The notes: a model not told the origin generated them from the letters alone. Counted from the stretch's first letter, positions 8,409 through 17,896 are shown. The stretch: 33,787 nucleotides of DNA from Okeania sp. SIO2C9 (GCF_010672455.1 NZ_JAAHGO010000089.1:1-33787); one strand, 5' to 3'. Numbers and translations are program-made.

Positions 8409-8774
8409 ATGCCACAATTGATTGAAAAGCCTACTCGAATTGAACCTACGGGTAATAAACCTAAGCAAATTGACGAATATATTGGTCATGTCAATAGCCA
8501 AACAGATGCTATTAGCGTTGCCCAAATGCGCTCTCCTAGTGGCTGGATGGAACCCGGCCAAAGGCCATAATTTGATGAATTTACTCTGGTACTTCAGGGA
8601 AAACTATGTGTTGAGTATGAAGGCGGTCAGTTAGAAGTTAATGCTGGCCAAGCAGTAATAGCTCGCAAAGGAGAATGGGTAAAATACAGTACACCTGGCG
8701 CTGAGGGAGCAGAATATATTGCTATTTGTTTGCCTGCTTTTTCCCCTCACACTGTAAATCGTGATTCTGATTGA
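8409..8774 (+). pseudogene. Cupin-domain protein interrupted by one in-frame stop
   Basis: The frame from ATG 8409 reads MPQLIEKPTRIEPTGNKPKQ and continues for 53 codons to TAA at 8568-8570. It then runs on in the same frame (FDEFTLVLQGKLCVEYEGG, then LEVNAGQAVIARKGEWVKYS) to TGA at 8772-8774. With the stop repaired it would be a 121-residue single-domain cupin. The conserved block G-Q-x-P-[E]-F-D-E suggests a GAA to TAA change of the glutamate codon. Part of the presumed metal-binding cupin motif lies around this point. Spacing to accB (14 bp) suggests operon membership. The substrate is unknown. Confidence 0.85.
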
Positions 8775-8779
8775 CTTCT

Positions 8780-9027
8780 CCCCGGACTCAAGTCACGGGG
8801 ATTCTAAGTAGATACTACGCAATACCGATAAATCCGTGTTACTTCATCTATTCTTAGCTGACCAAAGGTATATTCTTTGGGGACAAGTCAAAGTTCCCCT
8901 ACACAGTCGGCTAAGGCTAATACCTAGCGTTCTGCTTACTTTTTGTTAAAAATAATAGCACAGGACAACTAAAGTTGTCTAGTCTAAACGACTTCCTTGT
9001 TTTCATCCCCCGGTTAAAAAACGGGGG
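8780..9027. repeat. Hairpin-bounded non-coding relic, possibly IS200/IS605-derived
   Basis: A hairpin at 8780-8800 (ccccg-gact / agtc-cgggg) and a second at 9007-9027 (cccccg ... cggggg) bracket about 200 bp with no ORF. Subterminal hairpins at both ends resemble the ends of IS200/IS605-type elements, but no tnpA or tnpB remnant is visible inside. The remaining sequence to 9133 shows nothing else. Confidence 0.35.
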
Positions 9028-9133
9028 CTTTCAACGTCGCTTTTCGGTAAATACTGAAAAACTAGACTTTAGTCAGGAGTGGCTTTGAACTATCTGTTTA
9101 CTTTCAAACCGCCCCTAAAATGGTATATGATAT

Positions 9134-9823
9134 CTAAAATTGGAACTCTTGCTGAAAATTATCGCGAGTAATGGGCTGAGATACTTCTAAACCTTCACCC
9201 CCAAGCATTTTTAAAGGTTTACCACCGACAAAAATCCACACTTTTACATCTGGTTCTAAAGTAGAGGCAGTATAGATAACTTGTCCCAAGCGACTCATCA
9301 TCGAAGCACTACCGCCTCCAGAAGTAAATTCTTCAGATAAGTCGATGTAGACCCCATTATTTTCCACAGTAAGTGCTTGAACTTTTGTACCTGTGGGAAT
9401 AGCACTAAGGACATCGGTATTTGCTGGACCTACGAGCAAGCGATCGAAGGCAGCTTTTAAAATAGCTTCTGGTTCGTCTGCTGTTTCTAATTTTACTGTA
9501 GAAGAAACTAAATCAATTTCTCCAGTAGTGTCTTTAACCCAATAAAGTTCTACAGTTTTTTCTGTAACTGCTTTGGGTTGAGGCACATATAAAGGAACAG
9601 AGTCTGGAGATTCAACTTTAGTAGGAGGTGGGGGGGGTAATGTCCCATCTGGCGACTCTGAAGTTGAGGGAGTTGTAAAAGTCTGAGAATTATCAGAAGT
9701 TTTTGTGGTGGTTGATTGTAAATTTGTCCATAAGGCGATGCCACCACCTACCGCCACTGCCAATGCACAAACACTGGCCACAATACCGAGAGATAGATTA
9801 TTAGTTTGATTTTGATCTTTCAT
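9134..9823 (-). CDS. GerMN-domain membrane-anchored protein
   Basis: The 229-residue protein has one N-terminal hydrophobic segment (about residues 12-32, GIVASVCALAVAVGGGIALW). A low-complexity Ser/Thr/Pro linker with a run of six prolines follows (about 35-75). The C-terminal domain (about 88-215) matches the GerMN/sporulation-GerM fold: VELYWVKDT at its start, AILKAAFDRLLVGP, and the NGVYIDLSEEFTSGGGSASMMSRLGQVIYTAST block. GerMN proteins are extracytoplasmic and thought to act at the cell wall. In cyanobacteria their function is not established. The proline-rich linker probably spans peptidoglycan. It stands alone on this strand. Confidence 0.85.
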   Translation of the reverse strand: MKDQNQTNNLSLGIVASVCALAVAVGGGIALWTNLQSTTTKTSDNSQTFTTPSTSESPDGTLPPPPPTKVESPDSVPLYVPQPKAVTEKTVELYWVKDTTGEIDLVSSTVKLETADEPEAILKAAFDRLLVGPANTDVLSAIPTGTKVQALTVENNGVYIDLSEEFTSGGGSASMMSRLGQVIYTASTLEPDVKVWIFVGGKPLKMLGGEGLEVSQPITRDNFQQEFQF

Positions 9824-9956
9824 TGTGAGGACTCTCCTTGAGAATTAGGCATAATGGCGGTGAGGAGCTAAGGTTAAGTTTTTCTGAGTTTATATTTGAT
9901 AATTCTATTGTATTGCAGGAAACAGGGAAGAGTGGGAAAAATATTTTCCCTATACA

Positions 9957-9997
9957 AGAAGAAAGAAGGAAAAATATTGCCTTGTCTGAGTTTTCAC
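9957..9997. repeat. Dispersed repeat, partial copy (gaagaaggaaaaatattg family)
   Basis: The stretch agaagaaagaaggaaaaata followed by ttgccttgtctgagttttca matches the first part of 14341-14390, and 4400-4441 in reverse. Only this end of the family is present. Confidence 0.45.
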
Positions 9998-10008
9998 CAT
10001 AAAAGTTT

Positions 10009-10116
10009 TATAGCGGTTTTCACTCATGTTGATTACAAAACTTCTGGCCTCAAAATATATTTCCTCTGCCTTTAAGCAAAAATCTCTGTATTTTATGAAA
10101 CATGAAAACTGCTATA
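10009..10116. repeat. MITE-like element, family C copy 2
   Basis: tatagcggttttca (10009-10022) pairs with tgaaaactgctata (10103-10116) with one mismatch. The 108-bp unit lacks an ORF and has ends similar to the element at 6442-6576. The rest of the 9824-10405 gap includes another ttgccttccggagttgttgc word (10238), shared with 6350, and nothing else I can name. Confidence 0.55.
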
Positions 10117-10405
10117 GCGTTTCTCAGTAAGCGTGATGTACACCTATCTTGATTTCTTTTCCTTATTCCCTATTCCCTAAAATAAACGAATTTTGGGGTA
10201 AATCTCATTTTTGCAAAAATAATTTTTTCCTATATATTGCCTTCCGGAGTTGTTGCCTAAAGGCGATAAATTTCTGGCTTTATTAACCCATTGAGATGCA
10301 CCCGAATTGTGTACCTCACGCTTTTTGGGAATTGCTATATAAGATTGATTTGAGAATAAAAATTAATTCTCTAAATGCTAATTTTAGAATCAAGGCAAAT
10401 CATCA

Positions 10406-11963
10406 TTAATCCAAAGAAGAATGACGAATAGTATTGAGTTCAGGCAACTTTAGCAAAATACCAATTAAAAACCAGTAATAAACGGCTACTGGCTCAACAT
10501 CCAAAGGATAATATAAGGTGTTATGACTAATTAATAAAATAAATACTCAGATACAAATTCTTAGACTAATTAATTTTTTATCTGTAAGTAATTGCCAATA
10601 TTTGCCTGTCAAAAATATTAAATTAGTAACTACAGCTAAGAAAATCAGAACTCCAAAAATTCCAATTTCATGTAACATTTTAGGATAAAATGTTTCAATC
10701 AGCTTAGTTTGACAAAATATTCGGGCAGCATTAGTAGCAGTACCTAAACCATGCCCCAGAAATATTTTTTGTTCCTGAATTACATACTGGAATTGATAGA
10801 TAATAAAATCTATGGTTGAGTTTTCATTGTCTGGTTTGATTAACAATAAAATTCCCATGACAAATGCTACTATACCTAGTATAAATCCTGGATTTTTTAA
10901 CCACCTAAGATTATTTACTATACCAGTCAAAACTAACAGTAGTAAAAATATTATTGGTACTAAAACTAAGGTAATTGCTTGACCTGAAATTATTGCCATT
11001 GTTAATACTAAAGCCACATAAATCCAACTAACAATTCGCTAATTATGATTAGGAACGCTGACTGCTGAAGCCAAAGTAAAAAAGCTATTAGCAATTAAAA
11101 ACCAACTCCACTGCCAAGGTGCAACAAAAGTTCCTGGCAAGCGAATTATATTAACTTCTGGGGTGAAAATAATTGCTCCACCTACAAAACATTTTGCTTC
11201 TAGAGTTGCTTTGAATAATTCGTCTCCAACTAAGCCACGAGTACCGACACAAATACCCGTGCTTAATAACAGAAATTGCACTAAACCAAGAGTACAGCAA
11301 ATTAAGGCAAGTATGACTAAAAGTCGCGTCATAAAAAATAAATATTGTCGCTCTCTAATTAAATAATAGGCACAAAAAAATCAGAGGAATATATCCCATT
11401 AATACTTTGAAGCCGATTAATCCTTGCATGAACTGCTGGCTGCCATTCACTAGAAGAAGAACTAATAAACACCAACCCAATAAAATTATTAGAGAAACTG
11501 CTAAAGATTTAGATATTTTAAACTGCTGAAGTTGCTGTCGCTACTCTTTAATTAAAGCAATTAAAGCTGGAAAATATAGGGCATCTTTAAAAAAAATCAA
11601 TAGGGTACTGCCATTACCAAAAAGTGAGGTATAAAGCCTCCCCTTTTAAGGGGATGAAAAAATATTCAGTTCAGTATTTCAAGCCTCCGGCTTTAGTCGG
11701 AGGTACTGATAACTGATAACTGATAACTGATAACTGAAATGACCAATCCAGTAACTAACAGTACCACTAAAAGGCAGATAAATTAAAAATGTCCGGAGTG
11801 CTTTTTGGCGATACTTATAAGCAAATCCTAGAAAGAAAAAAATAACTGCACTGAAAAATCCTGCCTGAAAAGCATTACTGAGATTTATCACTAAAAAAAC
11901 AGCAATAGTTAACAAGACAAAAATTAAATTTTCACGGGAAACTTGAGACCTTGAGGGAATCAT
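10406..11963 (-). pseudogene. O-antigen ligase / Wzy-type polymerase family membrane protein, multiply broken
   Basis: Reading from ATG 11963, pieces of one polytopic membrane protein follow in order. MIPSRSQVSREN and a membrane segment run to about 11740. A repeat insertion follows. Then come GNGSTLLIFFKDALYFPALI (about 11600), an in-frame TAG near 11545, and more membrane helices. A frameshift lies in a T run around 11375. The frame is then intact to TAG 11041-11039, continues to TGA 10549-10547, and ends at TAA 10408-10406. The block HGLGTATNAAR...TKLIETFYPKMLHEIG is typical of O-antigen ligase/polymerase proteins, which join polysaccharide units at the membrane. The original start overlapped the proS stop (ATGA). 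At least three nonsense codons, one frameshift and one insertion make it non-functional. Confidence 0.75.
11625..11742. repeat. Repeat insertion within the ligase pseudogene
   Basis: About 110 bp separate two coding segments of the ligase remnant. They contain a cctccccttttaaggggat palindrome, a gcctccggctttagtcggag hairpin, and four copies of the heptamer tgataac ending in tgaaatgacc. The block tgataactgataactgaaa plus tgacc recurs just after the ABC ATPase gene at about 19441-19463, following a degenerate version of the same hairpin. Confidence 0.55.
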
Positions 11964-12221
11964 TTTAATGCTTTATCAATCAAATCTTTAATAGTAGATA
12001 ACAGCTCCGCCACAGGAATTTCCTGATCTTGATGAGTCGCTCTTTCTACCAATTCTACTTTGCCAGATTTGAGCGTAAGCAAATCCTAGACAGATTAAGT
12101 CGGCATCTTTAAACTTAAAACCCGCTCCCTCATCTCGGTCATCTAAAATAGTTTCAATTCCAGTTTCATTTAATTCTTGATAAAGATTTTCTGCTACTTC
12201 CATTTGTTGAGCATCCTTTAA
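11964..12221 (-). pseudogene. Duplicated 3' fragment of proS
   Basis: This segment repeats the last part of proS ([23 protein letters not shown], then KFKDADLI). It has about 14 bp fewer than the parent around 12075-12100, which shifts the frame, so the genuine C-terminus is lost. At that spot a short word, taagcaaatcctaga, also found in the nearby ligase sequence (about 11819), replaces proS sequence. This hints at template switching during the duplication. It has no anticodon-binding or catalytic capacity by itself. Confidence 0.8.
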
Positions 12222-12224
12222 GTA

Positions 12225-12430
12225 ACAGTACTACTAAAAGGCAGATAAATTAAAAATATCCAGAGTGCTTTTCGGGAATACTTATAAGCAAATCCTAGAA
12301 AGAAAAAAATAACTGCACTGAAAAATCCTACCTAAAAACTATTACTGAAATTTATGATTAAAAAAACAGCAATAGTTAACAAGACAAAAATTAAATTTTC
12401 ACGGGAAATTTGAGACCTGGAGGGAATCAT
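12225..12430 (-). pseudogene. Duplicated 5' fragment of the ligase gene
   Basis: This is the proS-proximal copy of the ligase start. ATG at 12430-12428 overlaps the proS stop as ATGA and reads [24 protein letters not shown]. It then hits an in-frame TAG about 30 codons in and ends at the duplication boundary. The ATGA overlap shows that proS and the ligase gene were once translationally coupled. Confidence 0.75.
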
Positions 12431-14232
12431 TTTAATGCTTTCTCAATCAAATCTTTAATAGTAGATAACACCTCCGCCACAGATATTTCCTGAGATTGAT
12501 GATTAGCTCTTTCTACAAATTCAACTTTGCCAGATTTTAACGATCGCCCCGTAACTATTCGATAGGGAATTCCAATTAAATCTGCATCTTTGAATTTAAC
12601 ACCCGCCCGCTCATCTCGGTCATCTAAAATAGTTTCAATTCCAGCTTCATTTAATTCTTGATAGAGATTTTCTGCCACTTCTATTTGTTGAGCATCCTTA
12701 ATATTAGGAATACAAATAACCACATGATAAGGAGCGATCGCCACAGGCCAAATAATCCCATCTTTGTCATAAGACTGTTCCACTGCTGACTGAGCCAAAC
12801 GGGACACACCCACACCATAACATCCCATCACCAAAGGCTTTTCCTCACCCTGCTCATTTGTATAAGTTGCCCCCATAGCTTCAGAATACTTCGTCCCTAA
12901 CTGGAATATATGACCTACCTCAATACCTCTAGCAGTTTCCAGGGTTTGATTCGGGTCATGGATAGAGCGATCGCCTTTTTGAGCCTTTCGTACATCTACC
13001 ACCAACTTTGGCAATTCAAATTCCTGGCCCCAATTTGCACCCATGACGTGATAACCAGATTCATTACTACCTGTTGCGAAATTTGTCAAGTTTACAGCCG
13101 TCTGGTCTACCATTCGTAAGAACTTAGAACTTACCTCTTTACTAGAAGTAATATAATCATCAGACAAATCTGGAGCAATATAACCCAAAGGTAAAGACTT
13201 AGTTGCCCATTTCTTTTGAGCCTCCACATCTGGCACAGTCAAAGCCAAAACAGTTTTAGCCCCATAATTTCCAGCCAACTTAGTCAACTCATTCAACAAC
13301 TTCACATCATTAACATCTTGGTCTCCCCGGATATTCACCAAAACCAAAACAGTCATTCCATTGTCATAAACTGCCTGATATAAAACATTTTTCACAATAT
13401 TAGTAGGAGAACATTTGAGAAACTTGCACAGCTTTTCAATAGTCTCCGTGCCAGGAGTTTCCAATTTTTCATAACTCTCAAAAGGTGAAATTTCTGCATC
13501 AGGTGGGATAGAAACAGCTTTTTCCAAATTTGCTGCATACTTGCCATCCTCGGTATAGAGAATTTCATCCTCACCAGCATCGGCCAAAACCATAAATTCT
13601 TGAGACCCAGACCCACCAATAGCTCCAGAGTCAGCATCGACAGCGCGAAATTCTAATCCACTGCGACGTAACATATTTCGATAAGCCTTATCCATATCCT
13701 GATAAGTCTTTTTGAGACTTTCCTGGTCAGTATGGAAAGAATAGCCATCCTTCATAATAAATTCCCGGCCTCGCATTAACCCAAACCTGGGGCGAATTTC
13801 ATCCCGGAACTTAGTTTGTAGTTGATAGAGATGTAGAGGTAGTTGGCGATAGGAGCGAATCATATCTTTAGCAACAGTAGTAATTACCTCCTCGTGAGTT
13901 GGACCTAACCCTAATTCCCGATTTTGACGATCAATTAGAGAAAACATAATACCCTCAGCCTGAGTATAAGTATCCCAACGACCAGACTCTCGCCACAGGT
14001 CAGCGGGTTGAAGTTGAGGAAGTAGACATTCTTGGGCACCAGTAGCATCCATTTCTTCACGGACAATTTTGGAGACTTTATTGAGGACCCGCAACATTAG
14101 GGGTAGATATGCGTAGAGACCACTGCCGATGCGACGAATATATCCAGCACGGATGAGGAGTTTGTGGCTAGGAATTTCTGCTTCTGCGGGGTCGTCTCGG
14201 AGAGTGACTAATAACATTTGAGATAGTCGCAT
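12427..14232 (-). CDS. proS: Prolyl-tRNA synthetase
   Basis: The 601-residue class II synthetase charges tRNA-Pro. Motif 1 is near the N-terminus ([16 protein letters not shown]). Motif 2 is [23 protein letters not shown] (about residues 140-162), preceded by the LGPTHEEV loop. A YbaK-type editing insertion lies around 235-385. Motif 3 is [17 protein letters not shown] (about 455-470). The anticodon-binding domain is at the end ([13 protein letters not shown] to [29 protein letters not shown]). This is the bacterial-type enzyme at full length. The stop overlaps the start of a ligase gene fragment. HIP1 sites occur inside. Confidence 0.97.
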   Translation of the reverse strand: MRLSQMLLVTLRDDPAEAEIPSHKLLIRAGYIRRIGSGLYAYLPLMLRVLNKVSKIVREEMDATGAQECLLPQLQPADLWRESGRWDTYTQAEGIMFSLIDRQNRELGLGPTHEEVITTVAKDMIRSYRQLPLHLYQLQTKFRDEIRPRFGLMRGREFIMKDGYSFHTDQESLKKTYQDMDKAYRNMLRRSGLEFRAVDADSGAIGGSGSQEFMVLADAGEDEILYTEDGKYAANLEKAVSIPPDAEISPFESYEKLETPGTETIEKLCKFLKCSPTNIVKNVLYQAVYDNGMTVLVLVNIRGDQDVNDVKLLNELTKLAGNYGAKTVLALTVPDVEAQKKWATKSLPLGYIAPDLSDDYITSSKEVSSKFLRMVDQTAVNLTNFATGSNESGYHVMGANWGQEFELPKLVVDVRKAQKGDRSIHDPNQTLETARGIEVGHIFQLGTKYSEAMGATYTNEQGEEKPLVMGCYGVGVSRLAQSAVEQSYDKDGIIWPVAIAPYHVVICIPNIKDAQQIEVAENLYQELNEAGIETILDDRDERAGVKFKDADLIGIPYRIVTGRSLKSGKVEFVERANHQSQEISVAEVLSTIKDLIEKALK

Positions 14233-14340
14233 GGTTGTTCCTTAGTAGAAATAATGATTATTTCAGATAGTTTAGGACATCTGGTACTGCTTCACTGAAA
14301 TCAAAATTCAAAAATAAGGATACTTCTGATTTTTAACTTA

Positions 14341-14428
14341 ATAGCAGAAAGAAGAAGGAAAAATATTGCGTTGTTTGAGTTTTAATATTTTGATATGTCC
14401 GCGCCTTTTCCTTCGACTACTATAACAG
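14341..14428. repeat. Dispersed repeat, copy 2 (inverted relative to 4351-4441)
   Basis: The order atagcagaaagaagaaggaa, aaatattgcgttgtttgagt, ttttgatatgtccgcgcctt and actataacag is the reverse complement of the block at 4351-4441 with scattered changes. It lies just before the 134-bp repeat array and ends about 12 bp from it. Confidence 0.6.
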
Positions 14429-14440
14429 TCCGCTCTGGAG

Positions 14441-15705
14441 TCATATTAGGTCAAAGCGCTATATGTTGATATAAAAAACTATAGTGCTACCCTAAATATA
14501 GTGTTTTACCTAAAAAAATCTCTAATTTCTGTTGAGTAATAAAATTCAGATATTTAATGGGTACCACAAGCAGGTCATATTAGGTCAAAACGCTATATTT
14601 TGATATAAAAAACTATAGTGCTACCCTAAATATAGTGTTTTCTCTGAAAAAATCTCTAATTTCTGTTGAGTAATAAAATTCAGATATTTAATGGGTACCA
14701 CAAGCAGGTCATATTAGGTCAAAACGCTATATGTTGATATAAAAAACTATAGTGCTACCCTAAATATAGTGTTTTCTCTGAAAAAATCTCTAATTTCTGT
14801 TGAGTAATAAAATTCAGATATTTAATGGGTACCACAAGCAGCTCATATGAGGTCAAAACGCTATATGTAAAGATAAAAAACCATAGTGCCACGTAAGTAT
14901 AGTGTTTACCATGAAAAAATCTCTAATTTCTGTGGAGTAATAAAATTCAGATATTTAATGAGTACCACAAGCAGCTCATATTAGGAAAAAACGCTATATG
15001 TCTGTATTGCAAGCTATAGTTCCACACTAAATATAGTATTTACCATGAAAAAATCTCTAATTTCTGTGGAGTAATAAAATTCAGATATTGAATGGGTATC
15101 ACAAGCAGCTCATATTAGGTCAAAACGCTATATGTTTGGATTAAAAACTATAGTGCTACGCTAAATATAGTTTTTTTCTGAAAAAATCTCTAATTTCTGC
15201 TGAGTAATAAAATTCAGATATTGAATGGGTATCACAAGCAGCTCATATTAGGTCAAAACGCTATATGTTTGGATGAGAAACTATAGTGCTACTCTAAATA
15301 TAGTGTTTTTCCTGAAAAAATCTCTAATTTCTGTTGAATATCCACAAAGTAAAGTAGGAAAAAGAAAGTTTCTGTTCCTGACTACTTTTAGTCATAAGTT
15401 ATTGAAATACCGAAGCTAAGTAATCTATATACTACTCAGAAATATTTTCCGTTCCCTATTTCCTGTTATCTCTTGCAGCTCATATTAGGTCAAAACGCTA
15501 TATGTCTGGATGAGAAACTATAGTGCTACGCTAAATATAGTTTTTTTTCTGAAAAAATCTCTAATTTTTGTTGAGCAATAAAATTCAGATATTGAATGAA
15601 TACCACAAGCAACTCATATGAGGTCAAAACGCTATATGTTTGGATTAAAAACTATAGTGCTACGCTAAATATAGTTTTTTTCCTGAAAAATCTCTAATTT
15701 CTATC
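14441..15705. repeat. Array of nine 134-bp direct repeats
   Basis: The word tcatat-aggtcaaaacgc starts units at 14441, 14575, 14709, 14843, 14976, 15110, 15243, 15480 and 15614, a spacing of 133-134 bp except for one 237-bp step. About 90 bp of each unit is nearly invariant (ctctaatttct, gagtaataaaattcagatat, accacaagca, gctcatattaggtc). A roughly 40-bp centre between cgctatat and ctgaaaaaatct varies but keeps actata ... tatagt, able to form a short stem. The period is not a multiple of three and all frames contain stops, so the array is non-coding. The seventh unit is truncated and the ninth ends early. Function unknown. Confidence 0.92.
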
Positions 15706-15732
15706 TATTGCCTGTTCCCTGTCATCTATATA

Positions 15733-16434
15733 CTACTCCGGAATACTTTCCGCCCCCTGTTCCCTATCCTCTCTTAAGCAAAGTTTTGCTACCATTTCAG
15801 CTCTTGACGAAACCCCAAGTTTACGAAACATCCGCTTCAAAGCTTGTTTTACTGAATTTTCTGTAATCCACAAAGTTGCTCCAATCTTTGAATTAGTAAA
15901 TCCTCTGGCGACCAATTCTGCAATTTGTGCTTCCCGTGGGGTTATGTTGGAGCAATTCATCCGAAACACAAAAGGTTTCGAGCGTAGCACCGCTAGTCTT
16001 GTAGAAAGATGGAGACAAAGTGCATTTAGATCTGCCAGATTATCTGCATTAAAAGCCTGGTCATAACGATCACGTGTAAAGGCAATGCCACCTACAAGTT
16101 GACCATTACTGACGATCGGACCTAGCATAACGTGTCCATGATCTATGCGAGGACAAATCCTCTGCCAAACTCCAGGAGGTAACATTACTTCGTCATGGAC
16201 AGCAGCATGGCGTTGAACCACATATCGCAAAACAGGATTATAGTCTAGCGACAAAGCTCGTTTAATCATGGCTGGGGTATGTTCATCAATAGCAGGAAGC
16301 TGGTCTAAAAAAGTCAGCCCCCAGCGTTTGGCAGCAAAATAATTGCCTATTTGGGCCATAATTGTTTGCCTTAGTTCTTGTTCATCCTCTGCTTGAGCGA
16401 TCGCTTGGAATAAAGCTGACAAAGAAATTCCCAT
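15733..16434 (-). CDS. LuxR-family transcriptional regulator with N-terminal sensory domain
   Basis: The protein is about 233 residues long. Its N-terminal half (about 5-150) looks like a GAF-type domain, with HVMLGPIVSNGQLVGGIAFTRD in its core. The C-terminal LuxR helix-turn-helix covers ITPREAQIAELVARG to KLGVSSRAEMV (about residues 166-218 counted from the GTG). That HTH resembles cyanobacterial PedR-like regulators, but the ligand is unknown. The ATG at 16434 is preferred; a GTG two codons upstream is possible. The last dozen residues (EDREQGAESIPE) are encoded by sequence that recurs inside the neighbouring repeat array, so the C-terminus may have been remodelled. The gene is divergent from the sulfurtransferase gene across 628 bp and could regulate it (inference). 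Confidence 0.85.
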   Translation of the reverse strand: MGISLSALFQAIAQAEDEQELRQTIMAQIGNYFAAKRWGLTFLDQLPAIDEHTPAMIKRALSLDYNPVLRYVVQRHAAVHDEVMLPPGVWQRICPRIDHGHVMLGPIVSNGQLVGGIAFTRDRYDQAFNADNLADLNALCLHLSTRLAVLRSKPFVFRMNCSNITPREAQIAELVARGFTNSKIGATLWITENSVKQALKRMFRKLGVSSRAEMVAKLCLREDREQGAESIPE

Positions 16435-16440
16435 AAGCAC

Positions 16441-17062
16441 TTACGCAAATACAATATATTTATCTATCTATATCTATAATGAACAAAAACTATAAAGTTT
16501 GTTTTAAATATTTAGTGTTTAGAACTCATTTAACTTTTTTGCTAATTTGAGCAGAATTAATATTAATTATTCTGATGTTTACTTTTCCTTCTACGGAGGT
16601 TGTATGCAACGTTCCTACTGCTCAATAAAATGTAGAAAAGTTTTTGAGCAATGGTATGAGTTTTTGCTATATAGAACTACGCAAATAAGTTATACAAAAT
16701 TGAAATGAAGCTGTATAGAATAATATTTAAAGCATAATTGACCGCAGTTAAGCTTAGATAAAGATAGATAAATTTAATGAATTTCATCATTCTATACAAC
16801 CTCATATCAAACTGGTATTATGGCAATTATAAACACTCAAACGAGCGTCAGGGATTACTTCTAACTTCTGAATTTTGAATTCTGACTTACTTAATAATTA
16901 AAGTTTAAAGCCTCTCCTTGAAAAGAAGAGGTAATTATTAATTATTAATTATTAATTATTAATTATTGAAGCGTAGCGCCATAAAGTGTACCCGATCGAG
17001 GTCTATACGCAGATAAGTGATCAATTTTAATCTGGATTCAGGATTGTTGATAGGAGAAACCA
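16441..17062. other. Divergent intergenic region between the regulator and sulfurtransferase genes
   Basis: No gene is visible. The inverted repeat tgtatagaat (16712-16721) and attctataca (16789-16798) could be a hairpin or paired operator half-sites. A partial copy of the composite repeat (agcctctccttgaaaagaag plus aggtaattattaatt) occupies about 16895-16970, with five octamer copies of taattatt at 16932-16968. A promoter cannot be fixed on either side. Confidence 0.45.
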
Positions 17063-17896
17063 ATGACTAATTATGCTTATCCTGAAGTTCTAATTGACAC
17101 ACAATGGCTGGCCGAACATCTCAATGATTCTAAAGTCCGTGTAGTAGAGGTTGAGACAAGTCCACAGTCAGACAAGAATGCTCATGCTCATATTCCAGGT
17201 GCAGTTTTGTGGAATATTAATGACCTGCTGTTGCCGAATCTCCAGATAAATCTTGAGGTAAATGCCATAGAGAAGCTACTTTCACAATCTGGCATTACCA
17301 ATGAGACAACTGTTGTTCCCTATGGCAGCGACCCTGGAATAGGAGGTTTTATCTTCTGGCTATTAAAATTGTTTGGACATCAAGATATACGAGTTTTGAA
17401 CGGCGGATATAAAAAGTGGATGTCAGAAGGTCGTCCAGTAACAGCAGAATTATCAAGTTTCGCACCGACTGAATACAAGGCAAAACCAATCGATCAAAGT
17501 CTACGAGTATTGTATGAGGAGGTTCAGTTATCAATTGGTTGTCCCGATACAGTCATACTAGATGTTCGTACTATTCAAGAATATGAAGGCGAACACTTTT
17601 TAATGAAGCCGCCAGAAGGTTCGGAACGTGCAGGACATATTCCCAGTTCTATTCATATTGAACATATACTCACCTTCAATGAAGATGGAACTTTTAAATC
17701 ATTTGATGAGTTACAGATGCTCTACAGTAGTCATGGCATTACTTCAGATCGGGAAGTTTTTCCTTACTGTGCAGTTGGTGGGCGATCAGGTTACATCTGG
17801 TTTGTTTTGAAATATTTACTTGGTTATCCCAAGGTTCGGAACTATGATGGTTCGTGGAATGAGTGGAGTCGCTTGTCTAATATCAAATCCGTTTAA
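17063..17896 (+). CDS. Two-domain sulfurtransferase (thiosulfate sulfurtransferase/rhodanese family)
   Basis: The 277-residue protein has two rhodanese domains. The N-terminal domain (about 8-125) contains AHIPGAVLWN but lacks the active-site cysteine (VPYGSDPGIGGFIFW instead), as is usual. The C-terminal domain (about 155-272) carries LDVRTIQEYEG, GHIPSSIHIE and the active loop CAVGGRSGY with Cys236. It would transfer a sulfane sulfur to cyanide, thiols or another acceptor in the cytoplasm, since no signal peptide is present. The loop differs from the CRKGVT-type loops of thiosulfate and 3-mercaptopyruvate enzymes and is closer to the C-x-x-G-x-R-[SA] form, so the donor is uncertain. ATG 17063 is preceded by a gaggag-like site (ataggagaaacca). 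Confidence 0.92.
   Translation: MTNYAYPEVLIDTQWLAEHLNDSKVRVVEVETSPQSDKNAHAHIPGAVLWNINDLLLPNLQINLEVNAIEKLLSQSGITNETTVVPYGSDPGIGGFIFWLLKLFGHQDIRVLNGGYKKWMSEGRPVTAELSSFAPTEYKAKPIDQSLRVLYEEVQLSIGCPDTVILDVRTIQEYEGEHFLMKPPEGSERAGHIPSSIHIEHILTFNEDGTFKSFDELQMLYSSHGITSDREVFPYCAVGGRSGYIWFVLKYLLGYPKVRNYDGSWNEWSRLSNIKSV

Larger units (their letters stand above)
11757..12700. repeat. Tandem duplication spanning the proS-ligase junction (period about 467 bp)
   Basis: The block 11757-12221 (ligase 5' part plus proS 3' part) recurs at 12224-12700. Matching points such as gtac-actaaaaggcagat (11761 and 12228) and gggaatcattttaatgct (11955 and 12422) are 467 bp apart. The copies have diverged by scattered substitutions and a 14-bp length difference, so the event is not very recent. 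Confidence 0.85.

Noticed and set aside
14441-15705. CRISPR array
   Set aside because: The repeat is 134 bp with no unique spacers of regular size, and no cas genes are near. The variable centre is homologous between units, not random spacer sequence.
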